The notes under the pieces are model-generated. The model was not told where the DNA came from. It worked only from the letters and a program-made list of their open reading frames with translations, and ran no database searches. From positions 1 through 51,752 of the IMG/VR virus record IMGVR_UViG_3300004463_000209: a stretch of DNA of 51,752 nucleotides, one strand, 5' to 3'. Shown here one piece after another: positions 41,326 to 48,458 of this stretch (positions are counted from its first letter, which is position 1; every line of letters starts with the position of its first letter). Made by a program: the position numbers and the translations under genes. Source of the stretch: a virus.

Positions 41326-41638
41326 GACCTCCCATTGAGTAGGCTTCAGGATTTAGAAGCCAGTCACGCATTTGTTCATGCCATTCTTCAGGATATTCTC
41401 TAAGGTCTATGGTGATAATCTCTGAAGGAGCAGCGTCTTTCTTTTCTTGGACTTCTAACTTCTGAATCCCTTTAATAAACGTGAGTTTAAGTGCGGATTC
41501 CGTTAGCATAACGTGGGATTTCCCATCCGTAAACGACTCATAAAGCAGTTTAGAGTCATCTTCATTAATAAATAGAATACGAGAAGTACCATCATCGTAT
41601 TCAACCATGTGTGGTTGCTTGGACTTAGGACGTGCCAA
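41312..41638 (-). CDS. Hypothetical protein, 108 aa
   Basis: Start is TTG 41638, seven bases after AGGAGGTGG. MARPKSKQPHMVEYDDGTSR is followed by short strands and a C-terminal helix (EEWHEQMRDWLLNPEAYSM). It lies between terminase and portal and overlaps the portal start by 14 bases, so it is coupled to portal translation. Possibly a packaging accessory; no named family. Confidence 0.65.
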   Translation of the reverse strand: MARPKSKQPHMVEYDDGTSRILFINEDDSKLLYESFTDGKSHVMLTESALKLTFIKGIQKLEVQEKKDAAPSEIITIDLREYPEEWHEQMRDWLLNPEAYSMGGHDLG

Positions 41639-41639
41639 A

Positions 41640-41804
41640 TTATTCCACCTCCTCTAAGCATTCTTCAGCAATCACAATCGCTTTCTGTACACTTAGGGTT
41701 TGTTGGTCTGAAAACATTGGAATTTCACTAATTCTTGTCAATGCCTTTTTCATTTCTGCATGTTCTTTCCTTAACTTTTCATACTCCCAAACTTGCATTA
41801 ACAT
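41640..41804 (-). CDS. Small helical protein, 54 aa
   Basis: ATG 41804 (or GTG 41807) follows AAGGAGG. MLMQVWEYEKLRKEHAEMKK begins a largely helical, acidic protein ending EECLEEVE. Its end overlaps the ribosome site of the 41638 gene. Two GTATAC palindromes (41835, 41858) precede it. Function unknown. Confidence 0.65.
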   Translation of the reverse strand: MLMQVWEYEKLRKEHAEMKKALTRISEIPMFSDQQTLSVQKAIVIAEECLEEVE

Positions 41805-41834
41805 CACGTATCATTCCTCCTTAACATAATTTAA

Positions 41835-41863
41835 GTATACCTTAAACAAGTGTTAAAGTATAC
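41835..41863. promoter_or_regulatory. Paired GTATAC palindromes between terminase and portal genes
   Basis: AAGTATACCTTAA and AAAGTATACTTAA repeat with 23-bp centre spacing (about two helical turns) in the gap after the terL stop. This looks like a two-site operator; no consensus -35 is visible. Confidence 0.5.
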
Positions 41864-41878
41864 TTAAACGTGGTTTAT

Positions 41879-42650
41879 TTACCAATAAGTTGCTGTAAAT
41901 TCGTGTTTACCATCCTCTGTCCAACCGAACTCATTCTCAGCGTATGATTGTTCAGTCGGTTTGACGTATCGAGTTGGTGGATTAAATGAGTCTGATTTGA
42001 GAAGGTCTATATTGTCTGGAAGTCGCATACAGAGATACCTTAATGCGTCCATCGCATGGTCTTGTGCTTTGATTGGTTTCTCGTCAAAGTTTTCATTCAC
42101 ACTATCAATGTCTAATTCTTCGTATTTATAGGCGTATGCTTCTTTAATGAGGTTAACGCAAGTGTGGAATACTTTCATCTTCCCACGTTCTATGAAGCTG
42201 TTAACCTTCAAAATTCCCGACTCGATGGAATTATTTCCCAATGAGAAGAATAATCCATACTCTTGGAATAGACCTTGTACACTTTTACCCTTTACAACGT
42301 CCAGTTTGTTCCCACAACTCGGATCGCACACCATGAATCGAAGCATTCCGTATGGGATTTCTGAGATTAATGGTTTTAGATTCTTGGCGTGGTCAGGAAG
42401 TAGCATATTTGGTTGATAATACTCATGATATATGACTAATTCACCATTTTTAGGGTTGATTGCACCAAATATAACAGCAGTCGGGTTTCGTTTACCCCAG
42501 TCCATACCAATTACACGTTCCCAATCTAAGGGAATACCAAACCTATCCGTCTTATCAGGAATAACTTGGTAAGAATCAATTACACATTCCTTAAAGTTAG
42601 GGTAAACGGCTCCATCTACTGCTTCAAAACTACCGAATAAGTATTTTCTG
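41879..42650 (-). CDS. terL: Terminase large subunit, exon 3 (nuclease domain)
   Basis: Third exon, joined after 43419. The splice restores DWWIRKYLFGSFEAVDGAVY, the linker between the ATPase and nuclease domains. The RNase H-like nuclease begins VIGMDWGKRNP (first catalytic Asp), followed by MVCDPSC and, near the end, KAQDHAMDALRY (last catalytic Asp). The nuclease cuts the concatemer during packaging. Complete TerL from 44386, 43975 and 42650 exons is 518 residues, normal for the family. Confidence 0.88.
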
Positions 42651-42784
42651 CAATGTATTCATGTGAGTTCGCTACTCTCACACCGTTCTCTCATGAACTG
42701 CTATACGTCACCGCATAGAGTAGACTATATCTTCACCCTTTCGGGTGCCCTCCGTTTCCCCCTGCTTAGGGGTACGCCTTTCGG

Positions 42785-43291
42785 CTAGTCGTTACACGTT
42801 TCCACATGGCTCCATTTCTTTCCGATCATAATGTTACGGATTGTTGTGTGACTCACACCAAACTTTTTAGCCAACGCCTTGTATCCATATCCTCTACCTT
42901 TACCACAATTCGTTTTAATCCAACGAACGTTCTCTTCAGTTAGTTTAGCGGATGGAACTTCTTCACCTTTCAAATCGGCAATCAGTCCCATTTTCCTACC
43001 ATGAAGTTGGTTTTCAGAATTAGTCATCCATTCCAAATTCGAGAAATGGTTATTTTTCTTATTACCATCCTTGTGGTTAACTTGTGGTTTTAAAGCGGGG
43101 TTTGGAATAAAGTGCTGAGCCACCAATCTATGGACAAATTTACGTGTTATTACTCCATTTTTATGCAAATTTACACGTAAATATCCTTTAGAATTTGGTT
43201 GTGGTTTCAAAATAAGAGTTCCACTCTTAACATTTCCGTAATTGCTAATTTCGTAATCGAAATCATGTATCTTCACCCATTTTTCAGTCAT
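42785..43291 (-). CDS. Intron-encoded HNH homing endonuclease, 168 aa
   Basis: Cuts intronless terL alleles and spreads the intron. NUMOD4 motif WVKIHDFDYEISNYGNVKSG is followed by the HNH core FVHRLVAQHFIPNP, QVNHKDGNKKNN and NLEW, then a C-terminal HTH (YKALAKKFGVSHTTIRNI). The final codons CND and TAG overlap the group I P7 strand (AACGACTAG). Its start codon is in an 8-bp hairpin (AGTCATAG/CTATGACT) and a near-consensus promoter (43315-43343) starts transcripts within the 5' arm. Confidence 0.9.
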   Translation of the reverse strand: MTEKWVKIHDFDYEISNYGNVKSGTLILKPQPNSKGYLRVNLHKNGVITRKFVHRLVAQHFIPNPALKPQVNHKDGNKKNNHFSNLEWMTNSENQLHGRKMGLIADLKGEEVPSAKLTEENVRWIKTNCGKGRGYGYKALAKKFGVSHTTIRNIMIGKKWSHVETCND

Positions 43292-43304
43292 AGTATCACT
43301 CCTC

Positions 43305-43343
43305 CTATGACTTAATTATAAAGGTAAACCACATTAGAGTCAA
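43305..43343 (-). promoter_or_regulatory. Intron HNH promoter with start-codon hairpin
   Basis: Minus strand TTGACT (43343-43338), 17-base spacer, TATAAT (43320-43315). Start is expected near 43308, inside the 5' arm AGTCATAG (43312-43305). The 3' arm CTATGACT contains the HNH start codon and GAGGAG is in the loop. Long terL pre-mRNA would sequester the start; mRNA from this promoter would not. Confidence 0.78.
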
Positions 43344-43418
43344 GAGGACTTCGCTCGGTATTGCCTTGATTTACAAGGTGTCCACCGAATTAGAAGGGTT
43401 TTAGGTGAACCAACCATA

Positions 43419-43975
43419 ATCCACCAATCCGGCTTTCCTTTACTGTTAATATCAATAAAGTCACTCGGTAAGAACTTGTTTAATTCTGTTTTCCATATAT
43501 AACAGTAAATCTGAGGGTTGTAGTCCTCATGATTGGGATGACGAGGGTCTTTCTTCTTATCATTATCAACAATTACAGGTTTGATCCACGTAGCCTCAGG
43601 ATTCGAGCATACAAACATGGCACGATTTTTCACAAACGGATCACGCATACGTGTTAAAAGCTGAACATAAATAGATTCTTTGATACCACTCGCCTCTTCT
43701 TCGTGAATGAGGCCTGCATTTATTGATCTCAATTTCTCTTCATCATCTGTCGGAATTGTATAGATGGTGAAATTATTAATTAATATGATTTCACCCTCCT
43801 GCTTATTGTACGATTTAATAAGCGGTGGAGGGCAAACTTCATTGAACCATGTTTTCAAAGTTGTCTTTTTTAACTGAGGTAATGTTTGTGCTAGGAAAAG
43901 TCCGGTTCCACGTTCATTTTCTAATGCTCTAATTAAAAATTCCGTTAAAGATGCTTTCGATTTACCACTACCGTA
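43419..43975 (-). CDS. terL: Terminase large subunit, exon 2 (ATPase core)
   Basis: Exon 2 starts YGSGKSKASLTEFLIRALEN, completing Walker A with the GTFGG of exon 1. It continues GTGLFLAQTLPQLKKTT and FTIYTIPTDDEEKLRSINAG, with Walker B at LIHEEEASG and coupling motif FVCSNPEATW. It ends KPDWWI at the second intron. The ATPase powers DNA translocation into the procapsid through the portal. Exon length is 557 nt, with phases fitting both neighbours. Confidence 0.9.
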
Positions 43976-44158
43976 CAGTGATGCACCCTCGGTTTCCCGA
44001 TATTTATTAGGGGATTAGACTATACCTTCTAAGAGAACCGTCTAGTCGTTACACCTTTCCTTTCGGACTTGGCTCGGTATTGTCATAGGTAAAATTTGTA
44101 CCCTTAGAGTTCCACCGAATTTGGCTCTTGTTTTTTAATTGGAGGCTACGGATTTTCT
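43976..44158 (-). ncRNA. Mini group I intron 1 of terL, 183 nt, no ORF
   Basis: P1: exon end GGTGGT pairs with intron GCCTCC, with U-G at the splice site and one U-U mismatch. P10: exon 2 start TACGG pairs exactly with CCGTA just before that guide. P3 AGAGCC/GGTTCT, P4 TCGGT/ACCGA, P6 hairpin with GAAA loop, P7 GACTA/TAGTC (R AACGACTAG, S AGGTATAGTCT) and a P9 GAAA hairpin (TCGG/CCGA) are all present. The intron ends in G at 43976. It interrupts the Walker A codons. It is very small for a group I intron. Confidence 0.88.
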
Positions 44159-44386
44159 ACCACCAAACGTCCCGATGATCTGCATTTTAATTCCACCAAA
44201 CTCATCCAATTCATAAGGAGTCGAGTGAAACTCCTCTTGATAGTCCTGAGCAAGATAAGTTAGATGTATAGCGCCACATCGGTCACATTCCACATAGCTT
44301 ACGTGTTCACTATCGGGTATCCTGTACTTCCCTGAATAACAGTGTGAACACGTTTCGTCCAAAAACGGCTCGTGTTCCTTAGCCAT
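44159..44386 (-). CDS. terL: Terminase large subunit, exon 1 (N-terminus)
   Basis: ATG 44386 follows GGGAGG; GTG 44398 is an unlikely alternative. Residues 13-37 carry a CxxC-x17-CxxC zinc finger (CSHC, CDRC), an unusual N-terminal addition to a terminase. QEEFHSTPYELDEFGGIK and MQIIGTFGG lead into the Walker A loop, which is completed in exon 2. Without splicing the frame would add RKSVASN and stop, losing the whole ATPase. Confidence 0.85.
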
Positions 44387-44387
44387 C

Positions 44388-44471
44388 TTACCTCCCACCT
44401 TTCCATAAATCTATGGCAAGCACGATTAGCGCAGCGATTCCCGCACATATTACTATCTGCTCGGCACTCAT
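44388..44471 (-). CDS. Membrane micropeptide, 27 aa
   Basis: ATG 44471 overlaps the upstream stop (ATGA). MSAEQIVICAGIAALIVLAI is one membrane span followed by a basic end (DLWKGGR). Its last codons (GGTGGGAGG) provide the terL ribosome site. One of several phage micropeptides; function unknown. Confidence 0.6.
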   Translation of the reverse strand: MSAEQIVICAGIAALIVLAIDLWKGGR

Positions 44472-45133
44472 TCGGACTGACTCGCTTTGCTGCTAGATTC
44501 TAAGGACTTACGCTTGGTCGCTTCTAAATCCGCTTCATGCTTAGCTTCTGAGTGCTGTAGATTTTGATGAGTATTTACTGCTTCTATTTCTCTTTTCTGT
44601 TCCATTTGTTGGATATTTTTTGCATGGGTTTCCTGTTTATGGGAAATATCCAAATTATGGAGTTCCTGCGCTCTGGAAATATCATCAACTTTTCCCTTCG
44701 CTTCCAATTTATTCATCATCATACGGTGTTCGAGGTCTAATCCATGAAGTTCCTGCGCTCGTTGTTCTTCACCCGCCATCCCATCATCCTTCATGACAGT
44801 CAACAAACTAACTAAGGAATCGCTAAGGCCTTTAATCCCATCGACCTGAACCTTCAAATCCAATTTCTTATTGGTAATCGTCTCATATAGGAAGTTATTC
44901 AACGCCTGGATTGTATCCTCTAAGCTACGGTCTTCCGGCTCCTGCGCTTGCTGTAGCATCTGTTGACCTTCAGGACTATCTAAGGAAAACTGGTCAGGAT
45001 ACGGAGCAACTCCGGCATCCTCAGGTGGTGCTTGTTGCCCCATATCATCCATAGGCGGTTGTTGCGGGCTCCCACCTTGAGACTGCATAAACTGTTGTTG
45101 CATTTGTGCCATTTGATCTTGTGGAATTGACAT
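44468..45133 (-). CDS. Gln-rich coiled-coil protein, 221 aa
   Basis: N-terminal Gln/Pro-rich disordered stretch (MAQMQQQFMQSQGGSPQQPP) followed by long helices with repeated RAQELHGLDLEH and RAQELHNLDISH units, predicting a coiled coil. Located between the gp49-like protein and terL in the packaging block. Could be a packaging or head accessory; no named family. Confidence 0.65.
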   Translation of the reverse strand: MSIPQDQMAQMQQQFMQSQGGSPQQPPMDDMGQQAPPEDAGVAPYPDQFSLDSPEGQQMLQQAQEPEDRSLEDTIQALNNFLYETITNKKLDLKVQVDGIKGLSDSLVSLLTVMKDDGMAGEEQRAQELHGLDLEHRMMMNKLEAKGKVDDISRAQELHNLDISHKQETHAKNIQQMEQKREIEAVNTHQNLQHSEAKHEADLEATKRKSLESSSKASQSE

Positions 45134-45399
45134 TATTTACCCTCCTCATACAATTTATTCTGTAAACAATAACCCTCTAATTCCCATACTTTATTTGCAA
45201 TTCGCTGACGACAAATCATTTCACCCATTGTCACATCATAATTAACCTTATCTACACATGCTGAACTTTCAACTATGATGAAACCGTTAGGGAGTTTACA
45301 AGTAACTACGGTACATTTATCATAAACCGTTTCAACATTCCAACATGCTTCATGTAAAATATTATCAATCTGATTTTGTGTCACTGTATTTTTCATCAC
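45133..45399 (-). CDS. Phage gp49-like protein, 88 aa
   Basis: Matches the small phage gp49/gp66 family pattern: KCTVVTCKLPNGFIIVESSACVDKVNYDVTMGE followed by helical IANKVWELEGY. (Motif given in two parts by position: KLPNGFIIVESSACVD near residues 34-49 and IANKVWELEGY near 68-78.) Function of the family is unknown. Starts ATGATG 45399/45396 after GGAGG, overlapping the previous stop. Confidence 0.7.
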   Translation of the reverse strand: MMKNTVTQNQIDNILHEACWNVETVYDKCTVVTCKLPNGFIIVESSACVDKVNYDVTMGEMICRQRIANKVWELEGYCLQNKLYEEGK

Positions 45400-45659
45400 A
45401 CTGTTCCTCCTTCAGTTGGTGGTTCTACTGGCGGGAAGCTATAGGCTTCTACGGTGTATTTGACTACGTTATCCAAGTTCAACACTCTCCATATTGGAGT
45501 CGCATCCTCTTCCATCGGCAGTATCACTCGTCTACGGTAGGATTGGTTTTGTAGTAACTCGGAACAGTTAAACGGCTCTAAGTGACAATATTCCACCTCT
45601 GCTGTCCCATCTGACATGTAAAATGTAATCTTTGATTTTACTTCTGCTTGTGTCATCAT
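45396..45659 (-). CDS. Hypothetical protein, 87 aa
   Basis: Tandem ATGs 45659 and 45656 follow GGAGGAG. The product (MMTQAEVKSKITFYMSDG) has alternating strands and a Pro-rich end (FPPVEPPTEGG). It overlaps the stop of the HNH gene upstream and the start of the gp49-like gene downstream. No named family. Confidence 0.65.
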   Translation of the reverse strand: MMTQAEVKSKITFYMSDGTAEVEYCHLEPFNCSELLQNQSYRRRVILPMEEDATPIWRVLNLDNVVKYTVEAYSFPPVEPPTEGGTV

Positions 45660-46078
45660 TTCTCCTCCAATTCTCCTTTTATCGCAGTCTCGAAGTCTTC
45701 TAAGGCTTCTGCGGTCATGTATTTCTGAAGAATCCATGTGTTGTAGGAAACGCTATGGACTCCGGTGTATTTTCCTCTATGGTGTTTAGAGCAGAGTACC
45801 ATCATCTGATCTATGTCGTCAGCATGGTCAATCTTAGGGTAGTCACTTTTGACCCTCTCCCAATCGACTCCACTGGCTGCTGAGAGTTCTATGATGCTAT
45901 GGTGTACTTCCAATTGGCCGGCACAGTAGCCATTATCTATGAAACACTTTCGACCCTCACGCTTGAATTTCCTCTTAATCTTTGAAAACTCCTCTGATTC
46001 GGTGCGCTGAGGATGTGCTTCATAATGCGTTAATTCCTTTAATGTTCGGACTTGGTTATGTTCAGGTGTGATTTTCAT
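45656..46078 (-). CDS. HNH nuclease-like protein of packaging block, 140 aa
   Basis: An HNH fold: CFIDNGYCAGQLEVHHSIIE (with the first His pair), DIDQMMVLCSKHHRGKY (Asp and terminal His-His). There is no NUMOD or HTH domain of the homing type. Its position next to TerS and TerL matches packaging-linked HNH proteins that assist terminase cleavage of phage DNA. ATG 46078 follows AAGGAGA. Packaging role is inferred from known phage layouts. Confidence 0.75.
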   Translation of the reverse strand: MKITPEHNQVRTLKELTHYEAHPQRTESEEFSKIKRKFKREGRKCFIDNGYCAGQLEVHHSIIELSAASGVDWERVKSDYPKIDHADDIDQMMVLCSKHHRGKYTGVHSVSYNTWILQKYMTAEALEDFETAIKGELEEK

Positions 46079-46087
46079 GTTGTCTCC

Positions 46088-46183
46088 TTACCATTTAGTT
46101 TCATTAAGAAAGATATAGACTATAATAGTGACAATTCCTAAGAAATAACCTAGACCAAAAGCTATGGTAAGATCATTCATCAT
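46088..46183 (-). CDS. Membrane micropeptide, 30-31 aa
   Basis: ATGATG (46183, 46180) follows GGAGG and overlaps the TerS stop. MNDLTIAFGLGYFLGIVTII plus VYIF is a single membrane span with a charged tail (LNETKW). Between TerS and the HNH gene. Function unknown. Confidence 0.6.
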   Translation of the reverse strand: MMNDLTIAFGLGYFLGIVTIIVYIFLNETKW

Positions 46184-46581
46184 TTAACCTCCCTTGGTTG
46201 TGGTCTCGGACAGGCATGAAGGATGACCACTGTTTTATCTGACTTGGAGCCGGTTTGGACGAATGATTTAAGTTCTCGAGCAGCCTGGACGTTCCCGTTT
46301 AGGGCTTGTTCTTCTAAGGTCTGGAAGAGTTTCCGTTCCATGATGTCCGCTTCTTTTTGCATGCGGCTACGGATGTATTGTCTGACGGGCTCAAGGTCTA
46401 GGAAGTCAGCCCACTGTGTACGGGAGAACGGTTGATTGAAAGCTGCTAATTCTTCTATGTTGTAGTATAGGTTATCTTTACGTTGTTGGAAAGCGTCAGC
46501 CATGCTGAGGTAGACGGTCTTGAGTTCGACTGGTAGTTTTTGGAAACCTTTATTGCTTGTTAAGAGTTCTTGTAATTTCAT
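46180..46581 (-). CDS. terS: Terminase small subunit-like protein, 133 aa
   Basis: First gene of the leftward late operon. ATG 46581 follows AGGAGGTG; the 49 upstream in-frame codons are leader. Helical throughout, with YYNIEELAAFNQPFSRTQWA resembling an HTH and MQKEADIMERKLFQTLEEQA followed by NVQAARELKSFVQTG, typical of TerS oligomerisation domains. TerS recognises the packaging start and regulates TerL. Context is strong, sequence match moderate. Confidence 0.7.
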   Translation of the reverse strand: MKLQELLTSNKGFQKLPVELKTVYLSMADAFQQRKDNLYYNIEELAAFNQPFSRTQWADFLDLEPVRQYIRSRMQKEADIMERKLFQTLEEQALNGNVQAARELKSFVQTGSKSDKTVVILHACPRPQPREVK

Positions 46582-46912
46582 AGGTACACCTCCTGTATAC
46601 ATTGTACTATGGTTGTTGTATTTTGGGTAGTCCTGGGATGGGGGAATGGAGGGGAAAAGTATTCCTCCCTCTCGCCAGTTTACCCCACATATGCGGAGTC
46701 CCATTTTTGTCCCACCCTCACCGGCCACACCCCCTCCAAAATAATTTCACATACCACAAAACAAATCCGGCCACACAGCTAACGTTTGTCGAATAATTAT
46801 TATCTCATTATTAGGGAACAGCTAAGGCATTGAGGTGTCGAATTATGTCGACGATTAATTGTTGTATTATATAGTCGTCGAGTGTATACTAATAACATAA
46901 GGAGGAGATAAC
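46582..46912. promoter_or_regulatory. Divergent control region; possible packaging site
   Basis: 331 bases without a gene. Left: GTATAC (46595-46600) overlaps a -10-like TACAAT (minus strand 46606-46601) without a -35. Middle (46640-46780): a C-rich plus strand with a direct repeat CCGGCCACAC at 46721-46730 and 46767-46776. Right: CGACGA/TCGTCG inverted repeat near 46849-46880 and promoter TTGTAT (46862-46867), 17, TATACT (46885-46890) for the 46913 gene. Next to terS, so a pac or cos site is plausible. Confidence 0.6.
46862..46890 (+). promoter_or_regulatory. Rightward promoter overlapping GTATAC operator
   Basis: TTGTAT, 17-base spacer, TATACT with GTATAC across the -10 (46884-46889). The spacer lies between CGACGA and TCGTCG arms. 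It drives the small HTH gene and the HNH gene. Confidence 0.7.
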
Positions 46913-47089
46913 ATGGAGGTTAAATTGTATTCAGCAGCTATGATCGGGAAAGAGCTAGGACTAACTAAGGATTATATTCACAAGTTATTAAAGCTAGGGA
47001 AAATACCTGAACCATTGTACTCTCTTGGTAACATGAAGGGTTGGAGTGAATCACAATTCGAAACTATTGTAAAGGAGCTACGGAAATGA
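46913..47089 (+). CDS. MerR/excisionase-like HTH protein, 58 aa
   Basis: ATG 46913 follows AAGGAGGAG. MEVKLYSAAMIGKELGLTKD with YIHKLLKLGKIPEPL is the winged-helix pattern of small MerR-like/excisionase DNA-binding proteins (A..L.v....i..li..G.iP). It lies beside the late-operon promoter region, so it could regulate the late switch. Its stop overlaps the HNH start (ATGA at 47086). Confidence 0.75.
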   Translation: MEVKLYSAAMIGKELGLTKDYIHKLLKLGKIPEPLYSLGNMKGWSESQFETIVKELRK

Positions 47090-47502
47090 AGAGGATACTA
47101 CTTGACGGAGATGTATTTTACGTTGAATATGAACACTTCAATCGCTTTAGAAAAAGCTACTACTCTATGAAGACAAGAACAAGTCCAGACACAAAGACTC
47201 AACGTGTACAGAAACACTATGTATCCAGAGGAATAACAACATGTGAGCTATGGTCTAACAGTTTCAAACAGTTTTTCTTAGACATGTATGAAAGCTACTG
47301 CGATCACGTAATTATCTATGGTATTAAAAACACAACATTAGACAGAATTGACAATGATAAAGGCTACTCAAAAAGCAATTGCAGATGGGCCACATTTAAA
47401 CAGCAGCTAAATAATACATCCAGACAAATACACTATCGCAAGCGCCATCTACAATCAACTAGGGAAATGATTTACAAACTCATGACACATCCACAATCAT
47501 AA
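47086..47502 (+). CDS. Phage HNH/AP2-type endonuclease-like protein, 138 aa
   Basis: The C-terminal half has the signature TLDRIDNDKGYSKSNCRWAT followed by KQQLNNTSR, shared by phage HNH endonucleases and GIY-linked DNA-binding domains. The N-terminal half (SRGITTCELWSNSFKQFFLD) matches the companion FxxDM(G/Y) region. Likely a homing-type nuclease coupled to the HTH gene. No intron signature surrounds it. Confidence 0.75.
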   Translation: MKRILLDGDVFYVEYEHFNRFRKSYYSMKTRTSPDTKTQRVQKHYVSRGITTCELWSNSFKQFFLDMYESYCDHVIIYGIKNTTLDRIDNDKGYSKSNCRWATFKQQLNNTSRQIHYRKRHLQSTREMIYKLMTHPQS

Positions 47503-47875
47503 ATAAACCTTTGTGTCAAGGGAACATGTGTGCTTAAAATGGGGTGTATAACCTTTGTATGCAACATGTTGTATCTTAACTTGTATACTGCAATTAGATA
47601 CTACCAGTTTTAGAGGGTTAGTTTTAGGGACTAAGGGTGAAAAAAAAAAATGTAATATAATATGTATATTCACGTTTAATATACAATTGAATATATAGTA
47701 TACGATTATCTAACATTGTATCAAATTAAATTACAGTTTTTTTTTTTTTTTCTAGGCTCCATACAAGGGGGGTCTGAACATGCAACTTAATTTACGCATA
47801 CAACAAAACAGCATACATCGAAGCGTATACTCTTGCATTCTGTAATCATTTTAAAATATATTTTTCAATAAACTC
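47503..47875. other. AT-rich noncoding region, candidate replication origin
   Basis: About 430 bases without an ORF (to 47933). An 11-base A run (47640-47650) and a 15-base T run (47737-47751) bracket about 85 bp of very AT-rich DNA with the inverted repeat GTATATT/AATATAC near 47668-47688. GTATAC elements occur at about 47584, 47694 and 47824. Low GC, inverted homopolymer runs and regulatory-site clustering fit an origin or a control region; no iteron set is clear. Confidence 0.45.
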
Positions 47876-47904
47876 TTGTATACTGCAAAATAATATGATA
47901 CAAT
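47876..47904 (+). promoter_or_regulatory. Promoter of HTH regulator with GTATAC at -35
   Basis: TTGTAT (47876-47881), 17-base spacer, TACAAT (47899-47904). The GTATAC palindrome (47878-47883) covers the -35 element, so the downstream HTH protein may repress its own promoter. Confidence 0.75.
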
Positions 47905-47933
47905 CAACTTACAAACTTAAAGGAGGCAACACA

Positions 47934-48341
47934 ATGAACAATCCAAACCCACACATTGAAGCATACACCTTAGCTAAATATGGCCGTAACATCTTCCCAC
48001 TCTTAACAGATGAGGCCATCAGACTCTCACTAGCATCATACTTTGGTTTTCATCCTTCAGAGAAAGACGTTCAAACTTTCTTGGATAAAATCCCGCCAAA
48101 GTCCATGAAAACCACTATTATCAAGCATTTGAAGAGCATGGGATTCTCACAAATGCAAATTGCTGAACTCACAGGTATGTCACAAGCTATGGTATCCCGC
48201 TACGCAAACAGAGAGACAAAAGACGAATATGTACCATCATATTACTTTACTTTCGTTCGATCAGAGTACACATTTGAAGATGACCACAGATTTCGAGAAT
48301 ATTATTTTAAATTTATACATGTGAAGCAAAAAATAATTTAA
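47934..48341 (+). CDS. HTH transcriptional regulator, 135 aa
   Basis: ATG 47934 follows AAAGGAGG. A clear helix-turn-helix is at MGFSQMQIAELTGMSQAMVS (about residues 75-94) after a helical N-terminal region. The C-terminus is Phe/Tyr-rich with basic residues. Its promoter bears GTATAC at the -35, a motif found near several other promoters, so this is the best candidate for the phage-wide GTATAC regulator. Repressor family not named. Confidence 0.75.
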   Translation: MNNPNPHIEAYTLAKYGRNIFPLLTDEAIRLSLASYFGFHPSEKDVQTFLDKIPPKSMKTTIIKHLKSMGFSQMQIAELTGMSQAMVSRYANRETKDEYVPSYYFTFVRSEYTFEDDHRFREYYFKFIHVKQKII

Positions 48342-48458
48342 TCCTTAGTTTATTACAACTCACATAATATCTTGCAAATCGTATTCTGTATTCACCGTTG
48401 CAATTATGATTTCAACACACTGTTTTTAACTACTACAAAACAGAAAGGATGTGTATAC

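Larger units (their letters stand above)
42651..43418 (-). mobile_element. Group I intron 2 of terL with HNH homing endonuclease
   Basis: A 768-nt group IA-like intron. Core elements on the minus strand: P4 strand TTCGGT pairs with ACCGAG, P5 is CCTTG/CAAGG, R is AACGACTAG and S is AGATATAGTCT. P1 pairs exon GGTGGAT with GTTCACC, with a U-G at the splice site, and P10 pairs exon CAG with TTG in the intron. The intron ends in G (42651). The HNH gene sits in the P6 loop, and its stop codon is part of the conserved P7 strand. Confidence 0.88.

Noticed and set aside
43340-43858. Stand-alone 172-residue terminase fragment starting MKTWFNEVC
   Set aside because: The reading frame continues upstream through Walker A to 43975 and downstream ends in intron 2; it is an internal exon, not a separate gene.
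44135-44398. Independent 87-residue zinc-finger protein ending RKSVASN
   Set aside because: The last seven residues are intron sequence. P1/P10 pairing and the Walker A restoration show it is terL exon 1.
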